NCBI RefSeq assembly: GCF_003610895.1
Contig: NZ_MCAS01000038.1
Location: 1,543 to 65,542, forward strand
Origin: Paraburkholderia fungorum
GTDB lineage: Bacteria > Pseudomonadota > Gammaproteobacteria > Burkholderiales > Burkholderiaceae
Length of the DNA stretch: 64,000 bases
Direction: 5' to 3'
A program made the position numbers and the translations under genes. Shown here in pieces: positions 25,521 to 34,402 of this stretch. Position 1 is the stretch's first letter. Each line of letters begins with the position of its first letter. The notes below the pieces were generated by a model that was given only the letters and a program-made list of their open reading frames with translations, was not told the DNA's origin and did not search any database.

Positions 25521-25892
25521 TCAACCGCAGTACACGATACTGTACTTCTTGGTCGCCACCGGCATGTGCCACGTGCCCGAGAAGCCCTTGTGCAGGATGA
25601 AGGCGTCGCCGGCGGCATAGCGTTCGCTGCGGCCGTCGTCGCTGGTGATGACGACTTCGCCTTCGATCAGCACGCAGACTTCGTGGATCGGCAGGTCGGC
25701 CAGCTTCAGTGTGCCCGCGTCGCATTGCCATACGCCGGCGGACAGCATGTTGGTCGCGTCGGAGAAGGCGTTGAGGGCGTGCGGCGCCTTGGCGCCTTCG
25801 AGAATGACGTCGGCGGGATCGTGCAGGGCAGCGTTCAGGCCGGTAGCGCCAGGACCTTTGGCGTCGATGCGGGTGAAAGTGATGGTGCTCAT
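25521..25892 (-). CDS. Cupin-domain protein
   Basis: 123 residues. The start follows GGAGAGAC on the minus strand, so the longer upstream frame is not used. It is a small cupin of the (S)-ureidoglycine aminohydrolase/DUF861 type, with HEVCVLIEGEVVITSDDG and YAAGDAFILHKGFSGTWHMP. It is divergent from the aldehyde dehydrogenase gene and sits within the amine-catabolism island. Cupins of this group often accompany PuuB-like oxidases; the role is unassigned. Confidence 0.85.
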   Translation of the reverse strand: MSTITFTRIDAKGPGATGLNAALHDPADVILEGAKAPHALNAFSDATNMLSAGVWQCDAGTLKLADLPIHEVCVLIEGEVVITSDDGRSERYAAGDAFILHKGFSGTWHMPVATKKYSIVYCG

Positions 25893-26106
25893 GTGTCTCT
25901 CCAGGTTGATGTGATTCAAAGACAGGGAATTCGATGAAGAAATCGAAGCAGAACCGGAGTCTGAGCCAAAGCAGCGCAGCGATGAATTTCGATTTGAAGA
26001 CATTCAGATTGAGCGGCGTCGATGTAAAGCCTTCGATACCGCTATGGGCGCGATCCGCGGTCCACGGTCTGACCTAACACACACAATTCATGTAAAGGAC
26101 TAAGCC

Positions 26107-27564
26107 ATGCAATCGCAATTCCAACACGCCCAACATGCCAGGCAGTTTTATATCGACGGCCAGTGGGTCGAGCCGCAAAACACGGCCGGCGCGGCCACGC
26201 TCGACGTGATCGATCCGTCCACGGGCAGCGCGTTCGCGCAGATTTCGCTTGGCGGCGCGGCCGATGTCGACCGCGCGGTGGCCGCGGCGAAGCGTGCATT
26301 TCCTGCCTACAGCGAGACGCCGATCGCGCAGCGAATCGATCTGCTGCAAGCGATTCTCGACGTCTACCGCAAGCGCTACGACGACATGGTGCATGCGATC
26401 AGCCGCGAGATGGGCGCACCGCTGCAATATGCGAACGACGCACAGGCATGGACGGGCGTCGCGCATCTGGAAACGATGATCCGCACGCTCGACACGTTCG
26501 AATTCGAGTACGTGAAGAGCAGCATTCTGATCCGCAAGGAAGCGGTCGGCGTGTGCGGGCTGATTACACCGTGGAACTGGCCGGCCCTGCAGATCGCCAC
26601 CAAGGTCGTGCCCGCGCTCGCGGCCGGCTGCACGATGGTGCTCAAGCCCTCTGAGCTGGCGCCGCTCTCCGGCATCATCTTCGCTGAGATCCTCGACGAA
26701 GCGGGCGTGCCGGCCGGCGTGTTCAACCTCGTCAACGGCGAGGGCGCCACGGTGGGCGAGGCGATGTCACGTCATCCGGACATCGACATGATGTCGTTTA
26801 CCGGTTCGACGCGGGCGGGCGTGCTGGTCGCGAAAGCCGCGGCGGATACGGTCAAGCGCGTGCATCAGGAACTGGGCGGCAAATCGGCCAACCTGATTCT
26901 CGAAGATGCCGATCTGAAGCAGGCGGTGATGCGTGGCGCACGGGCGTGTTTCGACAACAGCGGCCAGTCGTGCGATGCGCCCACCCGTATGTTCGTGCCG
27001 CGCGCTCACCTTGCCGAGGCCCTGGCGTATGCGAAGGAAGCGGCCGAAGTCCTGGTCGTCGGTCCCGCGGATGCGAAGGGGATCGATCTCGGGCCGGTCA
27101 TCAGCCAGCAGCAGTTCGACAAGATCCAGCGGTTGATCGGCGTGGGCATCGAAGAGGGGGCAACGCTGGTGGCAGGCGGCCTGGGCCGTCCCGAAGGCTT
27201 GCAGGACGGCTACTTCGTGCGCCCGACGGTATTCGGCAATGTCACGCCGGACATGACGATCGCGCGCGAAGAAATCTTCGGGCCGGTGCTGTCGATTCTC
27301 GGCTACGACTCCGAAGACGAAGCGGTCGCCATGGCCAACGACAGTCTCTACGGTCTCGCGGGCTATGTGCAATCCGCGTCGATCGAGCATGCGCATGCCG
27401 TGGCGAAGCGCCTGCGTACCGGCACGATCTATCTGAACTACGCGGACTATAGTCCCGACGCGCCGTTCGGCGGCTTCAAGCAATCGGGCAATGGCCGCGA
27501 GTACGGCGAGTTCGGTCTCGAGGACTTCCTGGAGATCAAGGGCGTGGTCGGCTACGCGAGTTGA
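26107..27564 (+). CDS. Aldehyde dehydrogenase family protein
   Basis: 485 residues, full length. NAD(P)-dependent oxidation of an aldehyde to its acid is expected. Visible motifs are TPWNWPALQIATKVVPAL, LKPSELAPLS, FTGSTRAGVLV, catalytic Glu in QELGGKSAN and the nucleophile Cys in NSGQSCDAPTR. The start follows AAAGGAC. Placed after the PuuB-like oxidase, it probably handles the aldehyde that enzyme makes, as PuuC does in putrescine breakdown. Confidence 0.92.
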   Translation: MQSQFQHAQHARQFYIDGQWVEPQNTAGAATLDVIDPSTGSAFAQISLGGAADVDRAVAAAKRAFPAYSETPIAQRIDLLQAILDVYRKRYDDMVHAISREMGAPLQYANDAQAWTGVAHLETMIRTLDTFEFEYVKSSILIRKEAVGVCGLITPWNWPALQIATKVVPALAAGCTMVLKPSELAPLSGIIFAEILDEAGVPAGVFNLVNGEGATVGEAMSRHPDIDMMSFTGSTRAGVLVAKAAADTVKRVHQELGGKSANLILEDADLKQAVMRGARACFDNSGQSCDAPTRMFVPRAHLAEALAYAKEAAEVLVVGPADAKGIDLGPVISQQQFDKIQRLIGVGIEEGATLVAGGLGRPEGLQDGYFVRPTVFGNVTPDMTIAREEIFGPVLSILGYDSEDEAVAMANDSLYGLAGYVQSASIEHAHAVAKRLRTGTIYLNYADYSPDAPFGGFKQSGNGREYGEFGLEDFLEIKGVVGYAS

Positions 27565-27603
27565 GACTGCCTTCCGATGGCCGTTCCGAACCTGTAAGCG
27601 CGG

Positions 27604-27628
27604 GGTGAGGGCGTCTATAATCCTCACC
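27604..27628 (+). promoter_or_regulatory. Promoter -10 flanked by an inverted repeat
   Basis: A consensus TATAAT (27616-27621) lies between GGTGAGG (27604-27610) and its exact complement CCTCACC (27622-27628), 27 bp before the lipoprotein start. The arrangement suits a repressor operator or a hairpin at the transcript start. No good -35 box is visible. Confidence 0.5.
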
Positions 27629-27654
27629 GGAATTCGCCATCGGATCTTCAACCC

Positions 27655-28113
27655 GTGAAAACAACTATCGCTATTGCGCTTGCCGCGCTTGCCCTGAGTG
27701 GCTGTATGTCCGCCGAGAAGCAGGAGGCGCAGGAGCGTGACTTCACCCGCTCAGAGAATCTGCTCGATGCCGCGCAGCGTAACGCTGCCATCGCGTGCGC
27801 GGATCAGGCGCAGTGCGACAGGGCCTGGTCGCTTACGAAAGACTACGTGGCGGCGCACTCGTCCACGTCGATCGTCCGCGCGGACACGGTGTCGATCGAG
27901 ACCGACGTGCCGAGCCGCTCGGGCAAGGCAGTCTATTCGGCCACGCGCGTGGCCAAGGGCAGCGGGGCGACCATCACGCTGTATGCGCAGTGCCGCGGCA
28001 TGTATGGCCAGGATCGCGCGATGGGCTCTGACTACGACGATTGCGTCAAGCAGATCGGACCGACACAGAACGGCTTCGTGCCGTATCTGCGCCAGCATCT
28101 GTCCAGTCAGTAA
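27655..28113 (+). CDS. Small predicted outer-membrane lipoprotein
   Basis: 152 residues from a GTG start. The N-terminus is a short lipoprotein signal with the lipobox LSGC (Cys17), followed by Met-Ser, which permits outer-membrane sorting. The mature part has paired Cys residues (IACADQAQCDRAW and CRGMYG...DDCVKQ) that may form disulphides. Family not recognised; similar conserved proteins are common in Burkholderia as hypotheticals. It is a single-gene unit with its own promoter. Confidence 0.8.
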   Translation: MKTTIAIALAALALSGCMSAEKQEAQERDFTRSENLLDAAQRNAAIACADQAQCDRAWSLTKDYVAAHSSTSIVRADTVSIETDVPSRSGKAVYSATRVAKGSGATITLYAQCRGMYGQDRAMGSDYDDCVKQIGPTQNGFVPYLRQHLSSQ

Positions 28114-28114
28114 C

Positions 28115-28203
28115 AGGCCAACTTCGAGGCCAACCCTTAGGCCAACTTCGAGGCCAACCCTTAGGCCAACTTCGAGACCAACCCCTAGGCCAACCTTCAG
28201 GCC
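28115..28203. repeat. 24-bp tandem repeat between convergent genes
   Basis: Three adjacent units of AGGCCAACTTCGAGGCCAAC plus four bases (28115-28138, 28139-28162, 28163-28186) are followed by a partial fourth. The array begins right after the lipoprotein stop and includes the stop codon of the convergent ATP-grasp gene. Each unit itself contains two AGGCCAAC-like halves. Confidence 0.85.
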
Positions 28204-29573
28204 GGCGTGCGATGCGTCATCATCTGTTCGAACGCGTCGACGATGCGTTGCACGTAGGGATTCTTGTGCGCGAGCAGGCCGGTCTCGCGCTCGAAGTGCG
28301 CCAGCATGGTCGCGTTTGCTTCGAACACCAGCACCTGTCCGTCTGGCAGCAAGGTGAAGTCGATTCCGCCGTAGTCGAGATCGAGCCGCCTGCCGATTGC
28401 CGCAATGGCATTCATCGCACGCTCGCCGAGCGCGGCGCGCGGATTGTCGAGGAAGCGCCGCTCTTCGTCCAGTTTCCACGCATGCTGTTCCATGTCCGCG
28501 GAGTAGTAGTGCACCATCCAGTGCGGCGAAATCGCCAGATGGTAGGCAAACGGCTCCCGGTCGACAAAGATGATCCGGTATTTGCGGTAGAAGCCGTCGG
28601 CGCTGCGGTAGTCGCGAAACGCCGTCAGATAGGAAACTCCCGCTTGTGTCGCGCACCACGCTTCGAGCGCCGTGGGGCTCTCGCATAACGTGAGTCCCTC
28701 TCCACCATGTGTAGCGGCCGGGCGCGCAAGAACCGGATAGTCGATGCCAGCCTGCGCGAGCAAGGCGTCAAGCGCTGCGCGTAAAGCTGGGGCGGCATCG
28801 CGCTGCACGCATGGCGCCGCCTGTACGTCCGGCAACCCGTCGAGCAGGCTCGCGGTGAGGTGCCGTTGAGTTCGGGCGACCGTAGCAGGCGGATTGAGCA
28901 GGGGCCGCGCGCAGCGTGAGACGAAGCGCGCGAGCCGCCCGGCGAGTGGCGCGGCGATGTCCGCATCGCCAATCGCGTTGAACACCAGATCGTAAGCCGG
29001 CAAGTGATCGTCTTCTTCGTCGGCGGCGTAATCGATCGCGTATTTGATGCGGCACCAGCGCGCGCCGGACAGCAGCGCGTCGAATGGCACATTGCCGGCA
29101 GTGCGCGCCGCGCAGAGAACCAGCACGCGGTGCTGCTCCGTGCCGTTTCCCTCGACAAAGACACGTTGAATCCGGTACGCACGCTCCCGATACTCAGCGG
29201 CTTCATGCACCTGTCCCGCGCTTGCGAGGATGGCAGCCAGATTCTGGCAGGCCACCGCGACATGCGGATCGAGTCTCAGAACGAGGCGGTACCAGTACTC
29301 TGCGACTGCGTGATCGCCTTTCATGAAGTAGCCGGTCGCGACGTCGCAGAGATTCGCGGCGCTGGCGTCGGGTGCTGCGGCGGCGTAAGCGTCCAGCGTG
29401 TGTGCGGCGATCAGATGCGCGAGCGCGCCCAGTTCGTCGCCATCGCCGTGCCGGGTTTCGGCGAGGGCGCGATGACGGGCCGGATCGAGCGGGGCGCTGT
29501 CGCCGGCATGCGCGGCTGACGGGCCCGGAGGCGCTGCTTGGCGGACGGCTTCGTGGTCGGGGCGCTGGGTCAC
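28197..29573 (-). CDS. TPR / ATP-grasp domain protein
   Basis: 458 residues from a GTG; the true start is uncertain and could be up to 47 codons upstream, where sequence is Arg/Val-rich and repetitive. The N-terminal third has TPR-like helices (AEYWYRLVLRLDPHVAVACQ). The C-terminal half is ATP-grasp: a YPVLARPAATHGGEGL loop with the adenine/phosphate-binding Arg region, then GGIDFTLLPDG and VFEANAT with the metal-binding Glu and Asn. Such proteins ligate a carboxylate to an amine or thiol, as in RimK or peptide-modifying enzymes. No substrate or partner gene is evident nearby. Confidence 0.75.
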   Translation of the reverse strand: MTQRPDHEAVRQAAPPGPSAAHAGDSAPLDPARHRALAETRHGDGDELGALAHLIAAHTLDAYAAAAPDASAANLCDVATGYFMKGDHAVAEYWYRLVLRLDPHVAVACQNLAAILASAGQVHEAAEYRERAYRIQRVFVEGNGTEQHRVLVLCAARTAGNVPFDALLSGARWCRIKYAIDYAADEEDDHLPAYDLVFNAIGDADIAAPLAGRLARFVSRCARPLLNPPATVARTQRHLTASLLDGLPDVQAAPCVQRDAAPALRAALDALLAQAGIDYPVLARPAATHGGEGLTLCESPTALEAWCATQAGVSYLTAFRDYRSADGFYRKYRIIFVDREPFAYHLAISPHWMVHYYSADMEQHAWKLDEERRFLDNPRAALGERAMNAIAAIGRRLDLDYGGIDFTLLPDGQVLVFEANATMLAHFERETGLLAHKNPYVQRIVDAFEQMMTHRTPA

Positions 29574-29731
29574 GGTCGGTCGAGTTAGCTGCAGGGCGGC
29601 GCGCGGCTGCGCACTCGAAGCATAGCGGGCGTGTCTGCGATTCGGCTTACAGCGCGACGAGCCCGTGACACCGCCCAACCGGACCAAGCGGACCAAGCGG
29701 ACCATTCTGGTCAAGCCATGCAGTCACACCC

Positions 29732-30682
29732 CTACAGCAGCAGTTCGATCGAATGAAACAGGCGGCGCATCTCGGGGTCTTGCGAGCGCGCGCCTTCGTC
29801 GATCACTTCGCGCAAACAGTCGAGAAAACACGTGGCCGCCGGACTCGTCGGCGCACCACGCCGCGACGTGATGCTGACGATGGTTTCATCCACGGTTTCA
29901 CGCAAGGGCAGCGCCCACAGGTTCTCCTTCGCGGTGAGCACCTCGACGAGCGGCCACGGAAAAATGCTGACCATGTCCGTTCGTGCGAGCAGGCCAAGCA
30001 CGACCGAGAGCGAGTGCGCGAGATGGATTGTGTGCGGCACCTTCATGCCGCGCTTGCGGAACAGATTGTCCGAGATCGACTCGCGGCTTGCCGGGTCCCA
30101 GTTCAGCACCCATTCGGCGTCTTCCAGTTCGAGCAGCGTGCGGCAACCCGCCTTTGGATGATCGCGCCGCGCGCACACCGCCGAATGCGTTGAAAACAGC
30201 GGTACGTTGTGAAATTCCGATTGCGGCGAGGCGGGCGGCGGACGGCCGATCGAGAAGTCGAGGCTGCCGTCGCGCAGGCGCGGTTGCACGACGCCCAGCA
30301 GCCCCTCGAAAAATTCCAGCTGGACTTCCGGCATGTGCTGCCTGAACCGCTGCACGGCGGGCGGCAGAAAGGTCAACGCCACCCATGGTGTAACGCCGAT
30401 CGACAGTTTGCCGGCCGCCGCGCCGCGCAGCGCTTCAATCTCCGCTTCCGCGCGTTGCAACTGGCCGAGCACCAGCCGGGCATGCACGACCAGCGCACGG
30501 CCGAACTCCGTGAACGCGACGCCGCTCGCGCCACGCAGCAGTAACGGCGCCTGCAGATCGGCTTCCAGTTCGCGCATGGCCTTGGTCACGGCGGCTGGCG
30601 AAAGTTCGAGTGAGCGGGCGGCCGCCCGGATACTGCCGGTATCCGCAATGGCCGCTAAGGTGCTGAGTTGATGGAGTTTCAT
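29732..30682 (-). CDS. LysR-family transcriptional regulator
   Basis: 316 residues. The start is placed at MKLHQLSTL, the usual LysR beginning. Helix-turn-helix: GSIRAAARSLELSPAAVTKAMRELE-type. The effector domain follows to the C-terminus. It is divergent from an M20 amidohydrolase gene 118 bp away, which it most likely controls together with the downstream transporter. Confidence 0.88.
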   Translation of the reverse strand: MKLHQLSTLAAIADTGSIRAAARSLELSPAAVTKAMRELEADLQAPLLLRGASGVAFTEFGRALVVHARLVLGQLQRAEAEIEALRGAAAGKLSIGVTPWVALTFLPPAVQRFRQHMPEVQLEFFEGLLGVVQPRLRDGSLDFSIGRPPPASPQSEFHNVPLFSTHSAVCARRDHPKAGCRTLLELEDAEWVLNWDPASRESISDNLFRKRGMKVPHTIHLAHSLSVVLGLLARTDMVSIFPWPLVEVLTAKENLWALPLRETVDETIVSITSRRGAPTSPAATCFLDCLREVIDEGARSQDPEMRRLFHSIELLL

Positions 30683-30800
30683 CTGGAAAACCCTTAGTAC
30701 GGTGACAACCACTGGTTGCCACCGTAACGATTCTACGCCTGCCGCTGGGAAATCGGCGTCGTTATGCTTGGCGCACGCTTTCATAGACGGAGACGACATC

Positions 30801-31973
30801 GTGAACACCATGGCCATCCCGGCGGGCATCGCCGAACTCGAAGACGAAATGATCGCGCTGCGCCGCCGTATCCACGCGCAGCCCGAACTGGCTTACGAAG
30901 AGTTCGCCACCGGCGATCTGGTCGCCGAGCGCTTGCAGGAATGGGGTTACACCGTGCATCGCGGGCTGGGTCAAACCGGTGTTGTCGGCCAACTGAAAGT
31001 TGGCAGCGGCACGCGCAAACTCGGCCTGCGCGCCGACATGGACGCATTGCCGATCCACGAAACCACCGGCCTGCCTTATGCGAGCACGGTGCCCGGCAAG
31101 ATGCACGCATGCGGCCACGACGGTCACACGGCTATCCTGCTGGCGGCCGCCAAGCACCTCGCGCAGGAAAAGAGTTTCGACGGCACGTTGAACGTGATTT
31201 TCCAGCCTGCCGAAGAAGGCCAGGCCGGCGCGAAAAAAATGCTCGAAGACGGCCTGTTCGACAAATTCCCGTGCGACGCCGTATTCGCGATGCACAACAT
31301 GCCGGGCTTTCCGACCGGCAAGTTCGGCTTCCTGCCGGGCTCCTTCATGGCTTCGTCGGATACCGTGATCATCACGGTGACCGGCCGCGGCGGCCATGGC
31401 GCGGTGCCGCACAAGGCGATCGATCCGGTGGTGGTGTGCGCGCAGATCGTGCTGGCCTTGCAGTCGATCGTATCGCGCAACATTGCGCCGCTCGACATGG
31501 CGATCATCACGGTGGGGGCGATTCACGCCGGCGAAGCGCCGAACGTGATTCCTGAAACCGCGGAGATGCGCCTGTCCGTGCGCGCGCTGCGGCCCGAGGT
31601 TCGCGACCATTTGCAGGAGCGCATCACGGCGGTCGCCTGTGGTCAGGCGGCGGTGTATGGCGCGCGGGCGCACGTGGACTATCAGCGGCGTTATCCGGTG
31701 CTCGTCAACGACGCGGAGATGACCGGCCTCGCGCGGCAGGTCGCGCTCGACTGGCTCGGCGAAGACGGCTTGATCACCGGCATGCAGCCGTTGACCGGCA
31801 GTGAAGACTTCGCGTTCCTGCTCGAGCGTTGCCCGGGCAGCTACCTGATCATCGGCAATGGCGACGGCGAGGGCGGCTGCATGGTCCACAACCCCGGCTA
31901 CGACTTCAACGACGCTTGCCTCGCTACCGGCGCGGCCTACTGGGTGCGCCTCGCGCAGACCTTCCTCGTCTGA
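30801..31973 (+). CDS. M20-family amidohydrolase (hippurate hydrolase-like)
   Basis: 390 residues from GTG 30801, chosen because GGAG lies nine bases upstream; ATG 30810 is the alternative. Metal-binding motifs of M20D enzymes are present: HACGHDGHTA, EEGQAGAKKM with the catalytic Glu pair, HNMPG, and a C-terminal GSEDFAFLL. It would hydrolyse an N-acyl amino acid or related amide. The MHS transporter 67 bp downstream probably brings in the substrate. Confidence 0.9.
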   Translation: MNTMAIPAGIAELEDEMIALRRRIHAQPELAYEEFATGDLVAERLQEWGYTVHRGLGQTGVVGQLKVGSGTRKLGLRADMDALPIHETTGLPYASTVPGKMHACGHDGHTAILLAAAKHLAQEKSFDGTLNVIFQPAEEGQAGAKKMLEDGLFDKFPCDAVFAMHNMPGFPTGKFGFLPGSFMASSDTVIITVTGRGGHGAVPHKAIDPVVVCAQIVLALQSIVSRNIAPLDMAIITVGAIHAGEAPNVIPETAEMRLSVRALRPEVRDHLQERITAVACGQAAVYGARAHVDYQRRYPVLVNDAEMTGLARQVALDWLGEDGLITGMQPLTGSEDFAFLLERCPGSYLIIGNGDGEGGCMVHNPGYDFNDACLATGAAYWVRLAQTFLV

Positions 31974-32040
31974 GGCTGGCCGGCTATTTGCAAAAGCGGC
32001 CGTAGAGCCGCGCATCGGCAGGCGACACATGGAGACACAG

Positions 32041-33396
32041 ATGGACTATCCCGCTACACCGCAAACCGCAGGTGCCGAGGCGCTCAATCTCGCCGACGCG
32101 TCGGCCCTGCAGCCCGCCAAACGCACGAGCCACGCCAAAGCGATTGCCGCGATCACGCTTGGCAACGGTCTCGAGTTTTTCGATTTCACGATTTACAGTT
32201 TCTTCGCGACGATCATCGGCAAGCTGTATTTCCCGGTGGAGGGGCAGCTTGCGCAACTGATGCTGGCGGTCGGCACCTTCGGGGTTGGTTTCATCATGCG
32301 GCCGGTGGGCGGCATCGTGCTCGGCGCGTATGCCGATCGCGCCGGACGCAAGGCCGCGATGAGTCTCACGTTGTGGCTGATGACGCTTGGCTCGGCGATC
32401 ATTGCGTTCGCGCCGACGTACGCAATGATTGGCGTTGCCGCGCCCTTGCTGGTGATTCTGGCGCGCCTGATTCAGGGGTTCGCGCTGGGCGGCGAGATTG
32501 GTGCATCGACATCGTTGCTGCTCGAGTATGGCAGCGACAAGACGCGTGGCTTCTACGGAAGCTGGCAATTCGTGAGTCAGGGCTTGAATACCGTCTGCGG
32601 CTCGCTGCTGGGTGTTGCGTTGGCGGCGGCGCTGTCCACTGCCGCGCTGGAGAGCTGGGGCTGGCGCGTGCCGTTTGTGATCGGCATGGCGATGGGGCCG
32701 ATTGGTATTTACATCCGGCGGCATCTGGACGAGACGTTGCCGGGCGTGGAAGACGGCGCGGCTTCGGCGGCGCAGGCACCTGATGCGCAGCCGGTTCGCA
32801 AGCTGTTTCGCGAGCATTCGCGCGTGATTACGACGGGTGTGTTGACGACGATTGGCGGCACGGCGGCGAACTACATCGTGCTGTTTTATCTGTCGACGTA
32901 CGCGATTCAGATTTTGCATTTGCCGATGTCGTCGGCGCTGTGGGCCGCGTGGACTGCGGCGATCGTGACGGTGATCTGCTCGCCTTTTGCGGGGGCGTTG
33001 TCCGATCGTGTGGGGCGTAAGCGTGTGTTGTGGATTTCGCGGGTGATGCTGATTGTTGCCGTGTATCCGGCGTTCATGATGATTAATGCTTCGCCCACGG
33101 TGCCGGTTTTGCTGTCTGTTGTTGCTGTGCTGGCGGTGTTGGTCGCTTTTACGGCTGTGCCCAATATCGTCATGCTGCCCGAGTTGTTTCCTCGCGCGAT
33201 TCGCGCTACCGGGATGTCGATTGTTTATTGTTTAGGTGTGTCTATTTTTGGCGGGTTTGCGCAGTTTTTTGCTACCTGGCTGATTCAGATTACTGGGAGC
33301 CATCTGGCTCCGGCGTGGTATCTGATCGGGTGTGGGGTTGTGTCGTTGTTGCCGTTGCCGTTTATGCGGGAGACTGCTGGAAGGGCTATTGATTGA
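32041..33396 (+). CDS. MHS-family major facilitator transporter
   Basis: 451 residues, 12 predicted helices. ATG 32041 follows GGAGA by five bases; an ATG 12 bases earlier is possible. Family motifs include GNGLEFFDFTIYSFFA in helix 1, MRPVGGIVLGAYADRAGRKAA in the loop 2-3 region, and QGFALGGEIGASTSLLLEYG. These proteins take up metabolites such as citrate, shikimate or aromatic acids with protons. The final 350 bases become strongly T/G-rich and A-poor on this strand, approaching the repeat copy downstream, unlike the first two thirds of the gene. Confidence 0.9.
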   Translation: MDYPATPQTAGAEALNLADASALQPAKRTSHAKAIAAITLGNGLEFFDFTIYSFFATIIGKLYFPVEGQLAQLMLAVGTFGVGFIMRPVGGIVLGAYADRAGRKAAMSLTLWLMTLGSAIIAFAPTYAMIGVAAPLLVILARLIQGFALGGEIGASTSLLLEYGSDKTRGFYGSWQFVSQGLNTVCGSLLGVALAAALSTAALESWGWRVPFVIGMAMGPIGIYIRRHLDETLPGVEDGAASAAQAPDAQPVRKLFREHSRVITTGVLTTIGGTAANYIVLFYLSTYAIQILHLPMSSALWAAWTAAIVTVICSPFAGALSDRVGRKRVLWISRVMLIVAVYPAFMMINASPTVPVLLSVVAVLAVLVAFTAVPNIVMLPELFPRAIRATGMSIVYCLGVSIFGGFAQFFATWLIQITGSHLAPAWYLIGCGVVSLLPLPFMRETAGRAID

Positions 33397-33473
33397 GGTG
33401 GTTTTTTTTGCCTGCGCGGCGCTTTGGTTGTTTGCTTGTGGCTTTGGCCTTTCCTTGCTGTGTTAGTGGTTTA

Positions 33474-33640
33474 TTAGTGTTGCCCCTGTGCGGGGCGGCA
33501 CTTACTTTCTTTGCCGCCGCAAAGAAAGATAAGCAAAGAAAGCGGCTCACCCCGCCAGCTCATAAGTGGGTCCCCCGCACAGCCGCGGTAGTGGTGCATC
33601 TGGAATCTGTGCTCTCGCACATTCGGCGCTAGTGACAAGG
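33474..33640 (-). repeat. Dispersed repeat, copy B (inverted, right half only)
   Basis: On the minus strand it matches the conserved right half of copies A and C. The hairpin stem arms lie at 33505-33514 and 33519-33528 with loop CGCC. Its tail, reading leftwards, keeps the element's A/C-rich segment and the CCAAAGCGCCGCGCAGGC motif (33408-33428 complement). Left of 33640 the match to A and C is lost. Confidence 0.8.
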
Positions 33641-33884
33641 GCGTCATACTTCCGGCGGCGCTGCGCGCGCCGAACGGTTCTTCATAAAACCACTTGGTGC
33701 TCGCGCGGTTTGTGAGGGTCCTTGACTCGTCGTTGCATCGCGGCCGCTGGTAAGGCTGTGGCCTTGCCATGAATGCAACGCATCGACATTTCAAGCGTTC
33801 GCTCCCACGGTCTACCCAGTTCCCTGGCTAGTCGCTGCATCGACGCGGCGGGCACAATTGCGCGCGCTTCAACGTATGCAGTGC
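33641..33884. other. Spacer between head-to-head repeats, no gene
   Basis: No supported gene. Two related segments with TGCATCG...CAACG..CATCG..ATTTC patterns (about 33735-33795 and 33835-33900) resemble the left end of repeat copy A. This suggests a degraded, nested repeat structure. Confidence 0.5.
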
Positions 33885-34205
33885 ATCGCCATTTCATTCC
33901 AAGTGGGGTTCGCCAATGAGTGCGGGAGCATCTCGCCGAGGCGAAGCCGATGGCCCCCACCGAGCTCAACCGAAGCCGAGGGTTTCCCTGGCAGACCCAT
34001 CCGCGACGCACGCGGTGCGGAGTGGGAGCGAATGAGCGCTGTGTCGCTAACGCGGAGTGTGCGAGAACACGGATTCCAGATGCACCACTACCGCAACTGT
34101 GCGGGGGACCCACTTATAAGCTGGCGGTGTGAGCCGCTTTCTTTGCTTATCTTTCTTTGCGGCGGCAAAGAAAGTAAGTGCCGCCCCGCACAGGGGCAAC
34201 ACTAA
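33885..34205 (+). repeat. Dispersed repeat, copy C
   Basis: Full-length relative of copy A at 1-345, with the same hairpin at 34151-34174. Copies B and C point away from each other, so the two conserved cores form a large inverted repeat. The differences from copy A are scattered substitutions. Confidence 0.82.
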
Positions 34206-34302
34206 TAGACCAATAGCAAATCAAGGAAAGGCCAAAGAGTAAATGCCGCCCCGCACAGGGGCAACGCTAATAGACCACTAGCAAATCAAGGAAAGGCCAA
34301 CG
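34173..34302 (+). repeat. 65-bp tandem duplication in the tail of repeat C
   Basis: 34173-34237 is repeated at 34238-34302 with only a few mismatches. Each unit holds the GCCCC/GGGGC hairpin and the AAGGAAAGGCCAA motif. Confidence 0.85.
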
Positions 34303-34402
34303 TCACGAAACCACAACCAAAGCGCCGCGCAGGCAAACAGATGAAGAAAAGGCCAAAACCACAAAACCACACCCAAAGCGCCGCGCAGGCAAAAAAGACA
34401 CC
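34303..34402 (+). repeat. A/C-rich tail with a 56-bp-spaced repeat
   Basis: The motif CCAAAGCGCCGCGCAGGCAA occurs at 34317-34336 and 34373-34392, 56 bases apart, with similar flanks. The same motif occurs, inverted, beside copy B at 33408-33428. 34321-34440 holds only 8 T. No gene is seen. Confidence 0.7.
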
